From: CAIJMU01 sp035530275
Lineage (GTDB): Bacteria > Spirochaetota > Spirochaetia > Treponematales > Rectinemataceae
DNA: 64,000 bases
NCBI GenBank assembly: GCA_035530275.1
Contig: DATKVC010000010.1
Coordinates: 1-64,000, forward strand
Direction of reading: 5' to 3'
A program made the translations under genes and the position numbers. The stretch's first letter is position 1, and every line of letters begins with the position of its first letter. Shown in pieces: positions 52,608 to 62,232 of the stretch. A model generated the notes under the pieces. It was not told the DNA's origin and did no database searches. It worked only from the letters and a program-made list of their open reading frames with translations.

Positions 52608-53806
52608 GCGGTCCCTGGTTCCATGTCGATCTCGATGCCTTCTTCGCGGCCGTCGAAAGGCTCGACAATCCCGAGCTCGAGGGCAAGGCCATCATCGTCG
52701 GCGCGCTTCCGGGAGGCAGAGGCGTCGTGTCCACCTGTTCCTACGAAGCCCGCGCCTTCGGCGTTCATTCGGCCATGCCCATCGGCGAGGCATGGAGACG
52801 CTGTCCCACGGCGGTCTTCCTTCCCGTGCGGATGGATCGATACTTCGAAATGTCAGAGAAGGTGCTCGCGATATTCGGTGCCTTCAGCCCGGAAGTGACG
52901 AGAATTTCGATCGACGAGGCCTTCCTCGACATGGGCGGAACGGAGAGGCTCTGGGGCAGGCCCAGGGAAGCGGCAGCCCTCCTCAAAGCGCGGGTTCGCG
53001 AAGGCACGGGGCTTACCGTCTCCGTAGGGGTCGCGCCGAATCGCTATGTCGCGAAGATTGCCTCGGGCCTCCAAAAGCCGGATGGTCTCGTCCTGGTCGA
53101 AGAGGGCGAGGAGGCAGGCTTCATGGTGGGCCTTCCTCTCTCCCGGCTCTGGGGAGCCGGAGAAAAGACGCAGGAACGTTTCCGCGATCTCGGCATTCTC
53201 ACCATGGCGGACCTTACGGCAAAAAGCGAAGCTGAACTACTCCGTCTCTTCGGCCAATCAGGCGGGCGATTCCTCCATGCCGCATGCCGCGGGGAAGATC
53301 TGCCGATCTTCGAAGGGCGGGCTTCGTCGCGGAGCATCAGCACCGAGACGACCTTCGAGCGCGATCTTGTCGATCGCGAAGCCCTCGAGGCGGCCCTCCT
53401 CGAGATGTCCTGCGCGATAGTGTTCAGGCTGCGGAGGGAAGGTGGAGTCGCTCGAACGCTCGCGCTCAAGCTCAGGCTTTCCGATTTCTCTACTTCGAGC
53501 AGGAGGCAGACGAGGGGAGAGCCGTATCGGACCTCGCTCGAGGTCTTCGACGACGCGAAAACCCTCCTTGATCGCGTTTGGGACGGTCGCGCTCCGGTTC
53601 GGCTCGCCGGCCTCGGCTTCGCGGATCTCGACGAGGGCGGGAAGCCACTCCAGGCCGGGCTCTTTCAGGAAGACCCGCGCAGGGAACGTTTCGAGAGCGC
53701 CCTTCTGAAGATAGAGGACAAGTCCGGGAAACCGATGACACCCGCCCGTCTCGTCGGGCGGAGAACCCGGCGACCGGATCGGCGCGGGCCCGAGGACGCT
53801 CAATAG
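52604..53806 (+). CDS. dinB: DNA polymerase IV (Y-family translesion polymerase)
   Basis: The 400-residue product has the palm motifs FHVDLDAFFAAVE (metal Asp near residue 8) and TRISIDEAFLDM (Asp/Glu near 104). YEARAFGVHSAMP and SVGVAPNRYVAKIAS are the nucleotide-binding and thumb regions, and a C-terminal little-finger domain follows. The enzyme copies past lesions with low fidelity. The ATG at 52604 overlaps the stop of the preceding membrane protein gene, which is an odd operon partner. The 3' end overlaps the convergent DUF503 gene by seven bases. No LexA box is visible at the operon start. Confidence 0.93.
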   Translation: MSGPWFHVDLDAFFAAVERLDNPELEGKAIIVGALPGGRGVVSTCSYEARAFGVHSAMPIGEAWRRCPTAVFLPVRMDRYFEMSEKVLAIFGAFSPEVTRISIDEAFLDMGGTERLWGRPREAAALLKARVREGTGLTVSVGVAPNRYVAKIASGLQKPDGLVLVEEGEEAGFMVGLPLSRLWGAGEKTQERFRDLGILTMADLTAKSEAELLRLFGQSGGRFLHAACRGEDLPIFEGRASSRSISTETTFERDLVDREALEAALLEMSCAIVFRLRREGGVARTLALKLRLSDFSTSSRRQTRGEPYRTSLEVFDDAKTLLDRVWDGRAPVRLAGLGFADLDEGGKPLQAGLFQEDPRRERFESALLKIEDKSGKPMTPARLVGRRTRRPDRRGPEDAQ

Positions 53807-54087
53807 AATTCGGTGTGGATCTGGGAATCGTGGACCTTGAGCGCCAAGTCCCCCTCCACGAACGAAAGCACGCGGTTCATCACTGTGTCGCCGAATTCCT
53901 TCGAGTTTGATACGAGAGCTCCACCCAGCTGGGCAAAGCGGATGGAGTCGAGAAGATCCACTTCCGCGATGGAAATGCGGAACTTCCGCCTGATCCTCTC
54001 CTTTGTCGAACTCACCACCGAGCGTTTGTCTTTGAGCGACGTCGCCTCGGGCAGCTCGAAGATGATCTGGATGAGCGTGACAACCAT
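53800..54087 (-). CDS. DUF503 (YlxP-like) protein
   Basis: The 95-residue product starts MVVTLIQIIFELPEATSLKDKR and contains KRSVVSSTKERIRRKFRISIAEVD, the core of DUF503 (YlxP family). That family has a ferredoxin-like fold and often sits beside rbfA or ribosome-maturation genes, suggesting a translation-related role that is unproven. Here it is far from rbfA. The ATG at 54087 is chosen over upstream in-frame Mets because the domain starts there and a G-run that can act as ribosome binding site precedes it. It is divergent from the large exported gene, with only 25 bases between the start codons. Confidence 0.8.
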   Translation of the reverse strand: MVVTLIQIIFELPEATSLKDKRSVVSSTKERIRRKFRISIAEVDLLDSIRFAQLGGALVSNSKEFGDTVMNRVLSFVEGDLALKVHDSQIHTEFY

Positions 54088-54112
54088 TGACCCCCCCGAT
54101 TTCACTCCCGCC

Positions 54113-57100
54113 ATGCTATCATTCCGACCCGTGTCGGCCAATTGGAAAGTCCGCGTACCCCTCGCCCTGCTTCTCTTTTTCTCTCTCCCTTTATTCGGGG
54201 AGGCTCAGACCCAGCCGCCTCTTGCTAGCGTGTTGCCGGTAGAGGCGCAGACCTCCGTCTTTTCGTCTGCCGACGGCAAGGGCGAGCTCAGCGCCCAGGG
54301 TTCCTGGCAGATGTCCTTTCTTTCTTCGGTCTCCTTGTTCCGCCCTGCCGGAGGCGGGCTCCAGCTCGGTCAGGTGCAACCCCTCCTCATGACCCAGACG
54401 CCCGATCTCCTCCTCAACTTCAATCTCTTTGATCGCTGGTACGTCGAGGCGCGCGTCAGCCCCGACCCCGGGGCGACCCGCTACGCCGCAGGCTATCGAG
54501 GAGCCAAGGGCGAAGCCTTTCAAGAGCTGCGAATCGGCAACAGCAAGATAGGCTTTCCCGACCTGCCCTTCGTATCGCTCGGCGAGGGAGGTGCCTATTC
54601 CTTCGGCGCCCTTCTGCGCGCGGGAGGACCATCCTTCGATGCCCGTGCCCTCCTCCGCTATGATCAAGCCGATCGCGTGCACAGGATTTTCGCCGGCAGC
54701 AGGGAGATTGCCGAATCGACCCAGGCGGCCGGCGACTTCGTGCGCGGTCGCTGGTTTCTCCTCCCCGGGGTGGAAAGCGGGCTGCGGATCTTTGTGCAAA
54801 GCGCCGCGGGAGCGCTTACGGCGAGCGATGGGACGAAGTGGCGCCAGCTCGGCATCGAAGAATATAGTCTCGAGCATGGCGGATCGGTTGTCGCCCTCGG
54901 CGCGGCCGCGACAACCCGCGTCGCGGTGGCTTGGACAGGGCTCGGCCTCGCCTCCTTCTCGGCCTCCAATTCGTCCTTGAGCATTGTGATTGATTCCAGC
55001 CAGTGCGCTCTCGCCTTCGATCCAGCCGCCGCCCCTTTCACTTACGATCCGGCCAGCCCCCTGCCCGTCGAAATTCTCTCGCACTACGCTCTCCCGCCCG
55101 GATCCAGCGATCTTTTCGTGCGAGATAGGGCCTCGGGGAAAAAGCTATCACAATACGTCGCAATATCGAAAATTGACGGCAGCGCCGAGGTGCGCTCGAG
55201 CGACGGTCTATCGGTGGCCCCCCGGCCTTTCCTGGCCGATGAACCGAGCCTTTATAGCCGCGTGCCCGGGGCGACGACGATTGTTTTTCCCGATCTCGAC
55301 GAATTCGAGATCGTGGGGCAGTCTTTCTCCGCGACCGACGGGATTCCCCTGGATGTCGATACCATCGATTCATCCATCGAGGTGCTTCGCGACGGCATAC
55401 CGGATACCGCCTTTGAAATTGACAGGACCAAAAATCTCCTGATCCTCCTCCGCCCCCCCTCCGTCACCGAACGCATCGACCTGTCATATCTCAAGGAATC
55501 GGCGCAGAGGAAATCGGGGGCCCTTTCCGCGGGCATCATCGGCCGGTATTCGAAGGATGACGTTTCGGCCTGGGGCGCGATGACCGGCCATCTTGGCATT
55601 CCCGGCCAGGGCTATGCGGACGCCGGGCAGGATTCTCCCGCCTGGGCGCAACTCGCCTTGGGCAGCGCGAAAAGCGAGGGCTTCCTCACCTGGCAGGCGG
55701 GCCTCGCCGGGAGGTTCGGCTACGCGGAATCCTCGGGCCGGTATCGCATCGACGGCATGGAGGACGCGGGCACGGCGTCCAGCTCATGGTGGCCCTCGGG
55801 TGGAAGTTCCTTCGCTTCCGTGACCTGCACACAGGTCGCCGCCCCTTCCTTCGACGCGGCGTGGCCTCAACTTTCTGCAATCCTCCATACGCAGAGCGAA
55901 GCGTCGGATTGCCTGGAAATCGCCGCCTCCTCGAGTCTTTCGAGCGCGACAGTCTCTCCCTCCTACCTGCGAATCGTCGATCCACCGCCCCTTTCCTCTT
56001 TCGGGACCTTTACCTTCTTCGTCTTGGGCACGGTCGGCGCGTCAGGCAGTCTCAGCACGGCGACGGTTTCAATTACGATCGACGACGGACTGGCTGGGCA
56101 TGAGGCCCTCTCCCTAACCCTGCCCCTTTCCGAATTCACGTCGGGCTGGACGAGGGTCCGCTATCATTTCGCGACGGGAAAGATCACCCTTACCGTCGGC
56201 GAATCGGGGGCTGAGTCGACCTTCCTCTCCGCTACGGCTCCGCGACGGGACAGCCAAGTCACGGCAGCTTCTCGGATCACCATTTCCCTCTCCGGGCTCG
56301 GGCCGGGCGACAGAGTCGACATCGTCGAGCTCCTTCTCGAGGATCCAGTCGGCAGCGCCTCCCTCGACGCGGTCGGCAACCTGAGGTACAAGGACGATCA
56401 TTTCAAAATTCTTGCGGGAAATCTTTCCCTTCTCGAAGGAATGGACGCGAGTCTCAACCTGTCCGGAGGCTTGGCGGATCAGTCCTGGGGCTATGGAGAC
56501 TTCGGCATTAAAAGCAAACTCGGTCCCTTCGGCATCGACGCGGGGATAGGACTCGAAGGTAGCGGCTCCGCTATTTCCGGTTATGGAAGGCATACGCTGA
56601 GCTTCATGCCCTCCTGGTCGCCCCTCCAAGCCTCGGATCGTTTCATTCCCGCAATCGGCGGGAACGGCTATGACAGAAGGGATAGCCTCGGGCTCAAACT
56701 GGGGCCCTTGGGGTCGATATCGGCCGAGGCCGCATCCATCTATTCTGACGATCCCCAATCCTCCGACCCTGGCCTGCTCCAACGAACCTGGAAGCTCGCG
56801 CTCGGCGACGGTGCGGTTGTTTCGGCAAACGCGAGCGCCCTTGAAAGTTCGAGCGACAGCGGTCGTCTCACCGGTTCCTCCACCTATTTCGATCGCTGGT
56901 ACTCCTCCTTCTCCGATTACGCTCCTTCGGCGATGGGCGCCCTGACGCGCCGCGCGATAGATTCAGAAGTTGACCTCTTACCGATGATTGGATCTCCCCT
57001 CCTCTCGGCCAAGCTCTCCTTCGATGGCAGCGGGCAAGGCCTCGGTGACAAGGGATCCTCTCTGGTTCTCCGGACCGGCGGAAGCATTCGCCTTCCGGGG

Positions 57101-58093
57101 GATACGCGCCTCACATCGTGGTACGCACGGAGCTGGACGGCCAGGAGCGTGGGAATCGATTCGGATCTCCTGAGTTTCGGCATTGCGGGCGTCGATGGCA
57201 TTTCCGGCCTCGGTCTGCCCTGGACCTCGATTCCAATTGTAGAGTTCCAGTCGCCCGACCTGGCACGCGGATTTTCGAAGCTCGCGCTGGGAGGGACCTA
57301 TTCCTCCGCTTCCTACATCCCTGAAATCGGACTCAAATTCGAGAGGGAGCCAGGCATTTCCCCATGGGAACTCCTCATTCCCGCGATGGTCTCCGGTTCG
57401 TATTCGAGAAGGCTGACCAGCGACGGCTTCACCGTCCTCGATACGGGCGAAATCGATTCGGCTATCGTCTTTTCCGCCCTGGAGCTTTTCGGCGCAAACG
57501 GTAGCCTGCCCCTTTTCACCCGCTATGCGGATGATGAATACCGACTCGGCCTAAGCTCCACCATCGACCTTCCTTCCGCCGCTCCGATCAACACCTGGTC
57601 CCTCGCCCAGGACGGGATGGCCTCGCTTTTCGGCAAGGGCTCCATCAGGGCCGACAGGCTTGTCGTGTCGGAGCGATTCGCCTTGAACGGGGCCCCCTCG
57701 GGAACGACCTGGAATCTCAACGGCGGCATCGACCTGGGGCAAGGTGTCGAAAAGACCTGGCTTCTCGCCCTCTTCGATTTCGTTACCCTTGGCTCGTCGA
57801 AAGCTATCGGCTCCCTTCCCGCAGGTCTCGAGTCGCAATGGCTTTCCTCTATAGCGGGCTCGCGACCGCGAGCGAGAAGGACGGCAAGTTTCGATTTCAG
57901 CTTGGCCACGACGAGCGGCGACAAGCCCTCGGCCTTCCCCACGCTTTCCTTCGATGAGTCCCTCGAATCCCGTATTTCCATTCCCGACAGGCTTGATGTC
58001 TTTTCCAAACTCAAGTTGACCCAATCCCTCGACGCGACCGGTTATTTGCTCCTCGGCTTCGAGGCATCCGCGGGCCTCACCCTTTCTTTCTGA
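54113..58093 (+). CDS. very large exported protein, probable outer-membrane association
   Basis: The 1326-residue product has a signal peptide (VRVPLALLLFFSLPLFGEAQ). The rest is beta-rich, with many short amphipathic strands and Gly/Ser turns (FDRWYVEARVSPDPGATRY, LNLSGGLADQSWGYGDFGIK). It ends EASAGLTLSF, and a C-terminal Phe is typical of beta-barrel outer-membrane proteins recognised by BamA. I do not recognise a family. The start is ATG 54113 or, eight bases after a TATCAT, GTG 54131, which would give a cleaner signal peptide and a leaderless message. It is upstream of metG on the same strand, but metG has its own promoter. Confidence 0.7.
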   Translation: MLSFRPVSANWKVRVPLALLLFFSLPLFGEAQTQPPLASVLPVEAQTSVFSSADGKGELSAQGSWQMSFLSSVSLFRPAGGGLQLGQVQPLLMTQTPDLLLNFNLFDRWYVEARVSPDPGATRYAAGYRGAKGEAFQELRIGNSKIGFPDLPFVSLGEGGAYSFGALLRAGGPSFDARALLRYDQADRVHRIFAGSREIAESTQAAGDFVRGRWFLLPGVESGLRIFVQSAAGALTASDGTKWRQLGIEEYSLEHGGSVVALGAAATTRVAVAWTGLGLASFSASNSSLSIVIDSSQCALAFDPAAAPFTYDPASPLPVEILSHYALPPGSSDLFVRDRASGKKLSQYVAISKIDGSAEVRSSDGLSVAPRPFLADEPSLYSRVPGATTIVFPDLDEFEIVGQSFSATDGIPLDVDTIDSSIEVLRDGIPDTAFEIDRTKNLLILLRPPSVTERIDLSYLKESAQRKSGALSAGIIGRYSKDDVSAWGAMTGHLGIPGQGYADAGQDSPAWAQLALGSAKSEGFLTWQAGLAGRFGYAESSGRYRIDGMEDAGTASSSWWPSGGSSFASVTCTQVAAPSFDAAWPQLSAILHTQSEASDCLEIAASSSLSSATVSPSYLRIVDPPPLSSFGTFTFFVLGTVGASGSLSTATVSITIDDGLAGHEALSLTLPLSEFTSGWTRVRYHFATGKITLTVGESGAESTFLSATAPRRDSQVTAASRITISLSGLGPGDRVDIVELLLEDPVGSASLDAVGNLRYKDDHFKILAGNLSLLEGMDASLNLSGGLADQSWGYGDFGIKSKLGPFGIDAGIGLEGSGSAISGYGRHTLSFMPSWSPLQASDRFIPAIGGNGYDRRDSLGLKLGPLGSISAEAASIYSDDPQSSDPGLLQRTWKLALGDGAVVSANASALESSSDSGRLTGSSTYFDRWYSSFSDYAPSAMGALTRRAIDSEVDLLPMIGSPLLSAKLSFDGSGQGLGDKGSSLVLRTGGSIRLPGDTRLTSWYARSWTARSVGIDSDLLSFGIAGVDGISGLGLPWTSIPIVEFQSPDLARGFSKLALGGTYSSASYIPEIGLKFEREPGISPWELLIPAMVSGSYSRRLTSDGFTVLDTGEIDSAIVFSALELFGANGSLPLFTRYADDEYRLGLSSTIDLPSAAPINTWSLAQDGMASLFGKGSIRADRLVVSERFALNGAPSGTTWNLNGGIDLGQGVEKTWLLALFDFVTLGSSKAIGSLPAGLESQWLSSIAGSRPRARRTASFDFSLATTSGDKPSAFPTLSFDESLESRISIPDRLDVFSKLKLTQSLDATGYLLLGFEASAGLTLSF
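54117..54122 (+). promoter_or_regulatory. possible -10 element of the large exported gene
   Basis: TATCAT lies eight bases before a GTG (54131) that starts the signal peptide. No acceptable -35 is found at 16-18 bases. The alternative pair TTGACC (54087-54092) and CATGCT (19-base spacer) is weaker. Confidence 0.3.
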
Positions 58094-58147
58094 GTCCGAC
58101 CTTCGTATCTCGAGGCATAAGAACGGACCCGCGAAAAGCCTCGTCGC

Positions 58148-58177
58148 TTGACAGCTTTCCGGGCGCCTCGGTACTGT
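58148..58177 (+). promoter_or_regulatory. metG promoter, probably leaderless
   Basis: A perfect TTGACA (58148-58153), an 18-base spacer and TACTGT (58172-58177) are followed after six bases by the metG ATG at 58184. No Shine-Dalgarno lies between, so the transcript should start at or beside the ATG. Confidence 0.6.
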
Positions 58178-58183
58178 CCTTCC

Positions 58184-60517
58184 ATGAAACGCCGCCTTAT
58201 CACCGCAGCACTTCCCTATGTAAATAACGTGCCCCACCTCGGCAACCTCATCCAGGTCCTCTCGGCCGACGTATTCGCGAGGGCCTCGCGGCTCCGCGGC
58301 TTCGAGACCCTTTATGTCTGCGGGACAGACGAGTACGGAACGGCGACGGAAACGAAGGCCCTCGAGGAGGGCGTGACGCCGCGCGAGCTCTGCGATCGCT
58401 TTCATGCCCTCCATTGCTCGATCTACGAATGGTTCGGAATCGCCTTCGACAAATTCGGCCGCACTTCGACGCCGCGACAGACCGAGATCACCCAGGGCAT
58501 CTTCAAGGACCTCGACGCCAAGGGCTACATCCATTCCGAGACCATCGAGCAGCTCTACTGCGAAAGTTGCCATCGTTTCCTCGCCGACCGCTACGTGCGC
58601 GGCACCTGCCCCCATTGCGGCTACACGGGGGCGAGGGGCGACCAATGCGAATCCTGCGGGAAGCTCCTCGAACCCACGGAGCTCAAGGAGCCGAAGTGCT
58701 CGACCTGCGGGGCGACGCCCGTGCCTAAAAAAACCGAACACCTCTACATCGATCTGCCGGCGATCAAGCCCCTCCTCGAGACATGGATGGGCAAGGCGAG
58801 CGTCGACGGCTTCTGGGCCAACAACGCCGTCCAGATGACCCAGGCCTGGATCCGCGACGGGCTCAAGCCCCGCGCCATAACTCGAGATCTCAAATGGGGC
58901 ATACCCGTGCCCAAGCCCGGCTATGAGAACAAGGTCTTTTATGTCTGGTTCGACGCCCCCATCGGCTACATCTCGATCACGGCGACCGCGGGCGACGAGA
59001 GGGGCTTCGACTATAAAAGCTGGTGGATGGATCCGGCCAACGTCGATCTCTACCAGTTCATCGGAAAGGATAACATACCATTTCATACGGTTATTTTCCC
59101 CTCGAGCCTCCTGGGCTCGGGAAAGAACTGGACACTCCTCCACCACATGTCCTCGACCGAATATCTCAATTATGAATCGGGTAAATTCTCGAAATCGGCC
59201 GGCGTCGGCGTCTTCGGCACCGACGCGATGGAGTCGGGCATCCCGGCCGACGTCTGGCGCTTCTACATTTTCTGGAACAGGCCCGAACGCTCCGACTACA
59301 CCTTCACCTGGCAGGACTTCCAGGAAAGGGTGAACGCCGAGCTCATCGGCAATCTCGGCAACCTCGTCAATCGCACCCTCACCTTCGTGCAACGCTACTA
59401 CGACGGCAAGGTGCCGGCCGGCAGCCCCGACCCGCAGTTCTGGGCGAGCGTCCGCGCCATCGAAAAGGACATCGGCGAACGCCTCGATCGCGCCGAACTC
59501 AGAGACGCCTTCAGGGCCATCTTCGAGCTCTCGAACCTCGCCAATAAGCGCTTCCAGGACGGAGAGCCCTGGAAGACCAGGAACAGCGATCCTGAAAAGG
59601 CCGCAGGTCTCATCGGCGACCTCTGTAACGTCCTTCGCGATCTCGCCGTTCTCGTTGAGCCCTATCTTCCGGCGACCTCCGCCCGCATCGCCGCCTTCTT
59701 CGACCTTGAAATCGGCAAGCCGGGTTGCGCCTGGGCAGATCTCGGCACCGAGCGCGGGGTCGCGACGGTGAAGGGCGCCGAGGTTCTCTTCGCCAAGCTC
59801 GAGGACGATCGCATTTCCGAACTTCGCGAGCGCTATGCGGGATCGCAAAATGACCGGAAGGTGAGGGACGCAAAGAGCGAGGCCGCGGCCTCCGCCCCCC
59901 TCCCGAACTCGGCCTCGACGACCGCCCCTGCCCAGAAGGCCTCGGCCGCACCCGCTGCAGCCCCGGGCCCCGCCGCCCCTCCCGCACCCAAGCCCATACC
60001 CTTCGCCGACCTTCCTCTGCACGAGCGCTTCATGAAACTGATCGATCTGCGCGCCGCGAAAATCGTGAAGATCGAGCGCCACCCCAAGGCGGACAAGCTC
60101 TACATCGAGACCCTCGACGACGGTTCGGGCAGCGAGCGCGTCATCGTCTCGGGCCTCGTGCCCTACTATCGAGAGGAAGAGCTTCTCGGAAAAACCATCG
60201 TCCTCGTGAACAACCTCAAGCCGGCCAAGCTCCGCGGCGTCGAGAGCCGAGGCATGCTCCTCGCCGCCTCGCGCATGGGCGCCGAAGGCAAGGAGGCCGT
60301 CGAGGTCCTCGACGCGGGAGCCGCCTCTCCCGGCGATCGCATTCTCATCGAGGGGCAGGCATCCGATGCGGCCCTTCCCGGCGAAATCGACGTCGATGCC
60401 TTCTTTTCGGTGCCCATCATGGCCAGGGGAGGACAAGCCTTAGTCGGCGACCGAAGGCTAGTGGCCGGAGGAAAACCCTTCTCCCTCGTGAAGGCCCCCG
60501 AGGGCGAGGTAGGGTGA
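58184..60517 (+). CDS. metG: methionyl-tRNA synthetase
   Basis: The 777-residue class I synthetase charges tRNA-Met. The HIGH-like motif is YVNNVPHLGNL. A double zinc knuckle covers residues about 125-178 (CESCHRFL, CPHCGYTGARGDQCESCGK, CSTCG). KFSKSAGVGVF (near residue 332) is the KMSKS loop, and an anticodon-binding helical domain follows. The C-terminal Trbp111/EMAP-type tRNA-binding domain (residues about 610-720, FMKLIDLRAAKIVKIERHPKADKLY) is joined by an Ala/Pro linker. It is complete. The ATG at 58184 matches the family N-terminus KRRLITAALPY and is probably read from a leaderless message. Confidence 0.96.
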   Translation: MKRRLITAALPYVNNVPHLGNLIQVLSADVFARASRLRGFETLYVCGTDEYGTATETKALEEGVTPRELCDRFHALHCSIYEWFGIAFDKFGRTSTPRQTEITQGIFKDLDAKGYIHSETIEQLYCESCHRFLADRYVRGTCPHCGYTGARGDQCESCGKLLEPTELKEPKCSTCGATPVPKKTEHLYIDLPAIKPLLETWMGKASVDGFWANNAVQMTQAWIRDGLKPRAITRDLKWGIPVPKPGYENKVFYVWFDAPIGYISITATAGDERGFDYKSWWMDPANVDLYQFIGKDNIPFHTVIFPSSLLGSGKNWTLLHHMSSTEYLNYESGKFSKSAGVGVFGTDAMESGIPADVWRFYIFWNRPERSDYTFTWQDFQERVNAELIGNLGNLVNRTLTFVQRYYDGKVPAGSPDPQFWASVRAIEKDIGERLDRAELRDAFRAIFELSNLANKRFQDGEPWKTRNSDPEKAAGLIGDLCNVLRDLAVLVEPYLPATSARIAAFFDLEIGKPGCAWADLGTERGVATVKGAEVLFAKLEDDRISELRERYAGSQNDRKVRDAKSEAAASAPLPNSASTTAPAQKASAAPAAAPGPAAPPAPKPIPFADLPLHERFMKLIDLRAAKIVKIERHPKADKLYIETLDDGSGSERVIVSGLVPYYREEELLGKTIVLVNNLKPAKLRGVESRGMLLAASRMGAEGKEAVEVLDAGAASPGDRILIEGQASDAALPGEIDVDAFFSVPIMARGGQALVGDRRLVAGGKPFSLVKAPEGEVG

Positions 60518-60554
60518 GAAGGCTTTCTATTCCGTCGAGAAGAGGCAGACATCG

Positions 60555-61679
60555 ATGAGGATCAACCTCACCCCCCTTTCGGCTTCCCATCCTGGGAAGG
60601 GCATGCCCTTTCTTCAAGCCGAATTTTGGGCACAATTCAAATCGGATTTCGGTTGGACCTTCCGTTCCTTCTCCTTGGATTTCGCACCCGGAGTAGGGAA
60701 GGCCGTCCCTCCCGATGCCGAGACCGAATCGACGGAACTTCGGGTTCTTGTCCGCCGCCTCGCGGGTCCCTTCTCCTTCGCCTATGTCCCCGGAGGGCCG
60801 GCTCTCGAATGTCCGGCAAATCTGCGTTCGGAACTCCTCGCCGAGCTCGGCGCGGCGCTCAGGCCCCATCTGCCTCCGACCTGCATCCTTATCCGCTTCG
60901 ACCCGCCCTGGTACGAGCCTGAGGGTAAGGGCAGGGCCGCAGGTTTCGACGCCTTGGCCGAAACCGCGGGCCCCGTCGTGCGCCCTATCTTCCGAAAGCC
61001 CCTTCGCAAGGCCGGAAGCGACGTCCAGCCGCCCGACACGGTCCTCCTCTCGCTCAAACCGGGAGAGGAGGAGATCCTCGCCGGCATGAAGCCGAAGTGG
61101 CGCTACAACATCAGGCTCTCCGCGAAAAAGGGCGTCCTCGTCGGCGAGGAGGGGGAGGGCGGCCTTCCCGTTTTCTATAGACTCTACGAGGAGACCTCGA
61201 AACGCGACCGAATCGCCATCCATCCTCTTAAGTACTATGAAGGTCTGTTCGCCAAGGCGAAATTCGGTCCCGGATCCCCCGACCTCAGACTCTGGGTCGC
61301 CCGCCACGAGGGCGAGGCCCTCGCCGCAATTATTACCTTGTTTTACGGAGACACGGCCACCTACCTCTACGGCGCCTCATCCGATACCGGGCGCGAACTC
61401 ATGCCCTCCTACGCCCTCCAGTGGGCCGCGATCCGTGCCGCTCGCGAAGCGGGCTGCGTTGTCTACGATTTTTATGGTATCCCCCCGACCGACGACTCCG
61501 ATCATCCGATGGCGGGGCTTTATCGATTCAAGACGGGATTCGGCGGGCAGGTGGTTCACTATGCCGGTTCCTGGGACCTCGTTCTCTCGGCTCCGCTGTA
61601 CCTTGCCTGGCAGGCTGCCGAGTCGCTCAGGACCTACTGGTTCAAGAATCTCCGAAAACGAAGCCTTCGAAAACCATGA
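60555..61679 (+). CDS. FemAB-family aminoacyltransferase
   Basis: The 374-residue product belongs to the FemABX/GNAT-like family that adds amino acids from aminoacyl-tRNA to peptidoglycan precursors (or uses other acceptors). Signatures are FLQAEFWAQFKSDFGWTFRSF at the N-terminus, KWRYNIRLSAKKGV near residue 180 and YDFYGIPPTDDSDHPMAGLYRFKTGFGG near 310, the classic Fem core. No long coiled-coil insert is seen. It starts 37 bases after metG; the ATG follows AGAGG. Its 3' end overlaps the convergent AMMECR1 gene by 38 bases. Acceptor specificity is not predictable here. Confidence 0.85.
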   Translation: MRINLTPLSASHPGKGMPFLQAEFWAQFKSDFGWTFRSFSLDFAPGVGKAVPPDAETESTELRVLVRRLAGPFSFAYVPGGPALECPANLRSELLAELGAALRPHLPPTCILIRFDPPWYEPEGKGRAAGFDALAETAGPVVRPIFRKPLRKAGSDVQPPDTVLLSLKPGEEEILAGMKPKWRYNIRLSAKKGVLVGEEGEGGLPVFYRLYEETSKRDRIAIHPLKYYEGLFAKAKFGPGSPDLRLWVARHEGEALAAIITLFYGDTATYLYGASSDTGRELMPSYALQWAAIRAAREAGCVVYDFYGIPPTDDSDHPMAGLYRFKTGFGGQVVHYAGSWDLVLSAPLYLAWQAAESLRTYWFKNLRKRSLRKP

Positions 61680-62232
61680 GAACGCAGTCGGCGTCCTTCC
61701 AGGCATCGGCGCGGAGGCCGGCTTTTCGGCAAAGTTCGCGAAGCAGGGTGGGCCTGTCCCAACCCTGTTCGACGGCTACCTGGGGCAGGAAGACGGCCGA
61801 GGCGTAGCCCTGCTCCAGCCAAACGCCGTGGCGTCCGAGCTCGATGGCTTCGGGTGTAGCTATCTTCCTTCGCGGTCCGAGCAGGGTTATTTCCACCGAG
61901 ATGCGGTCCAGTTCCCCCGCAGAAAGCGGCTTGAATCGAGGATCCTCGAAGGCTGCGGCTACGGCCATGGCCTCGATCGTCAAGGAAAGCGGCTCGCGCG
62001 ACTCCATCCTTCCGATGCAACCCCGAAGTCTGCCGTCTTCGTTCAGGGTGACGAAGGCGCCGAGCCTCGGTTCGCCGGACCGTGGTTCGGGCTTCTGTCC
62101 ACGGCGCTTTTCGATTCGCTCCCTTATGGCTTCTCTCGCGATGGAAAGGTAGCGGACTCGTTCTTCCGGAGAGGGTGCGAATGAGAGCCCGGGATCGCCT
62201 TCAGTCGAAGGCGATTGCAGCGTATTCGCCAT
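61642..62232 (-). CDS. amrA: AMMECR1-domain protein (AmmeMemoRadiSam system protein A)
   Basis: The 196-residue product has the AMMECR1 core: GAFVTLNEDGRLRGCIGRMESREPL and AAAFEDPRFKPLSAGEL, then ISVEITLLGP, with the invariant LRGCIG hexapeptide. The family is conserved from archaea to humans and often travels with a MEMO protein and a radical-SAM enzyme. The biochemical role is not established. The ATG at 62232 is preceded by GGGAGG; two earlier in-frame ATGs are badly spaced. It overlaps the MEMO gene (upstream in the operon) by 32 bases. Confidence 0.85.
   Translation of the reverse strand: MANTLQSPSTEGDPGLSFAPSPEERVRYLSIAREAIRERIEKRRGQKPEPRSGEPRLGAFVTLNEDGRLRGCIGRMESREPLSLTIEAMAVAAAFEDPRFKPLSAGELDRISVEITLLGPRRKIATPEAIELGRHGVWLEQGYASAVFLPQVAVEQGWDRPTLLRELCRKAGLRADAWKDADCVLMVFEGFVFGDS

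Noticed and set aside
57551..60436. 961-residue open frame on the minus strand opposite metG and the large exported gene
   Set aside because: The plus strand encodes a complete, highly conserved methionyl-tRNA synthetase. The antisense frame has the Glu/Asp/Gly/Val-rich composition expected from reverse-reading high-GC codons and no family signature.
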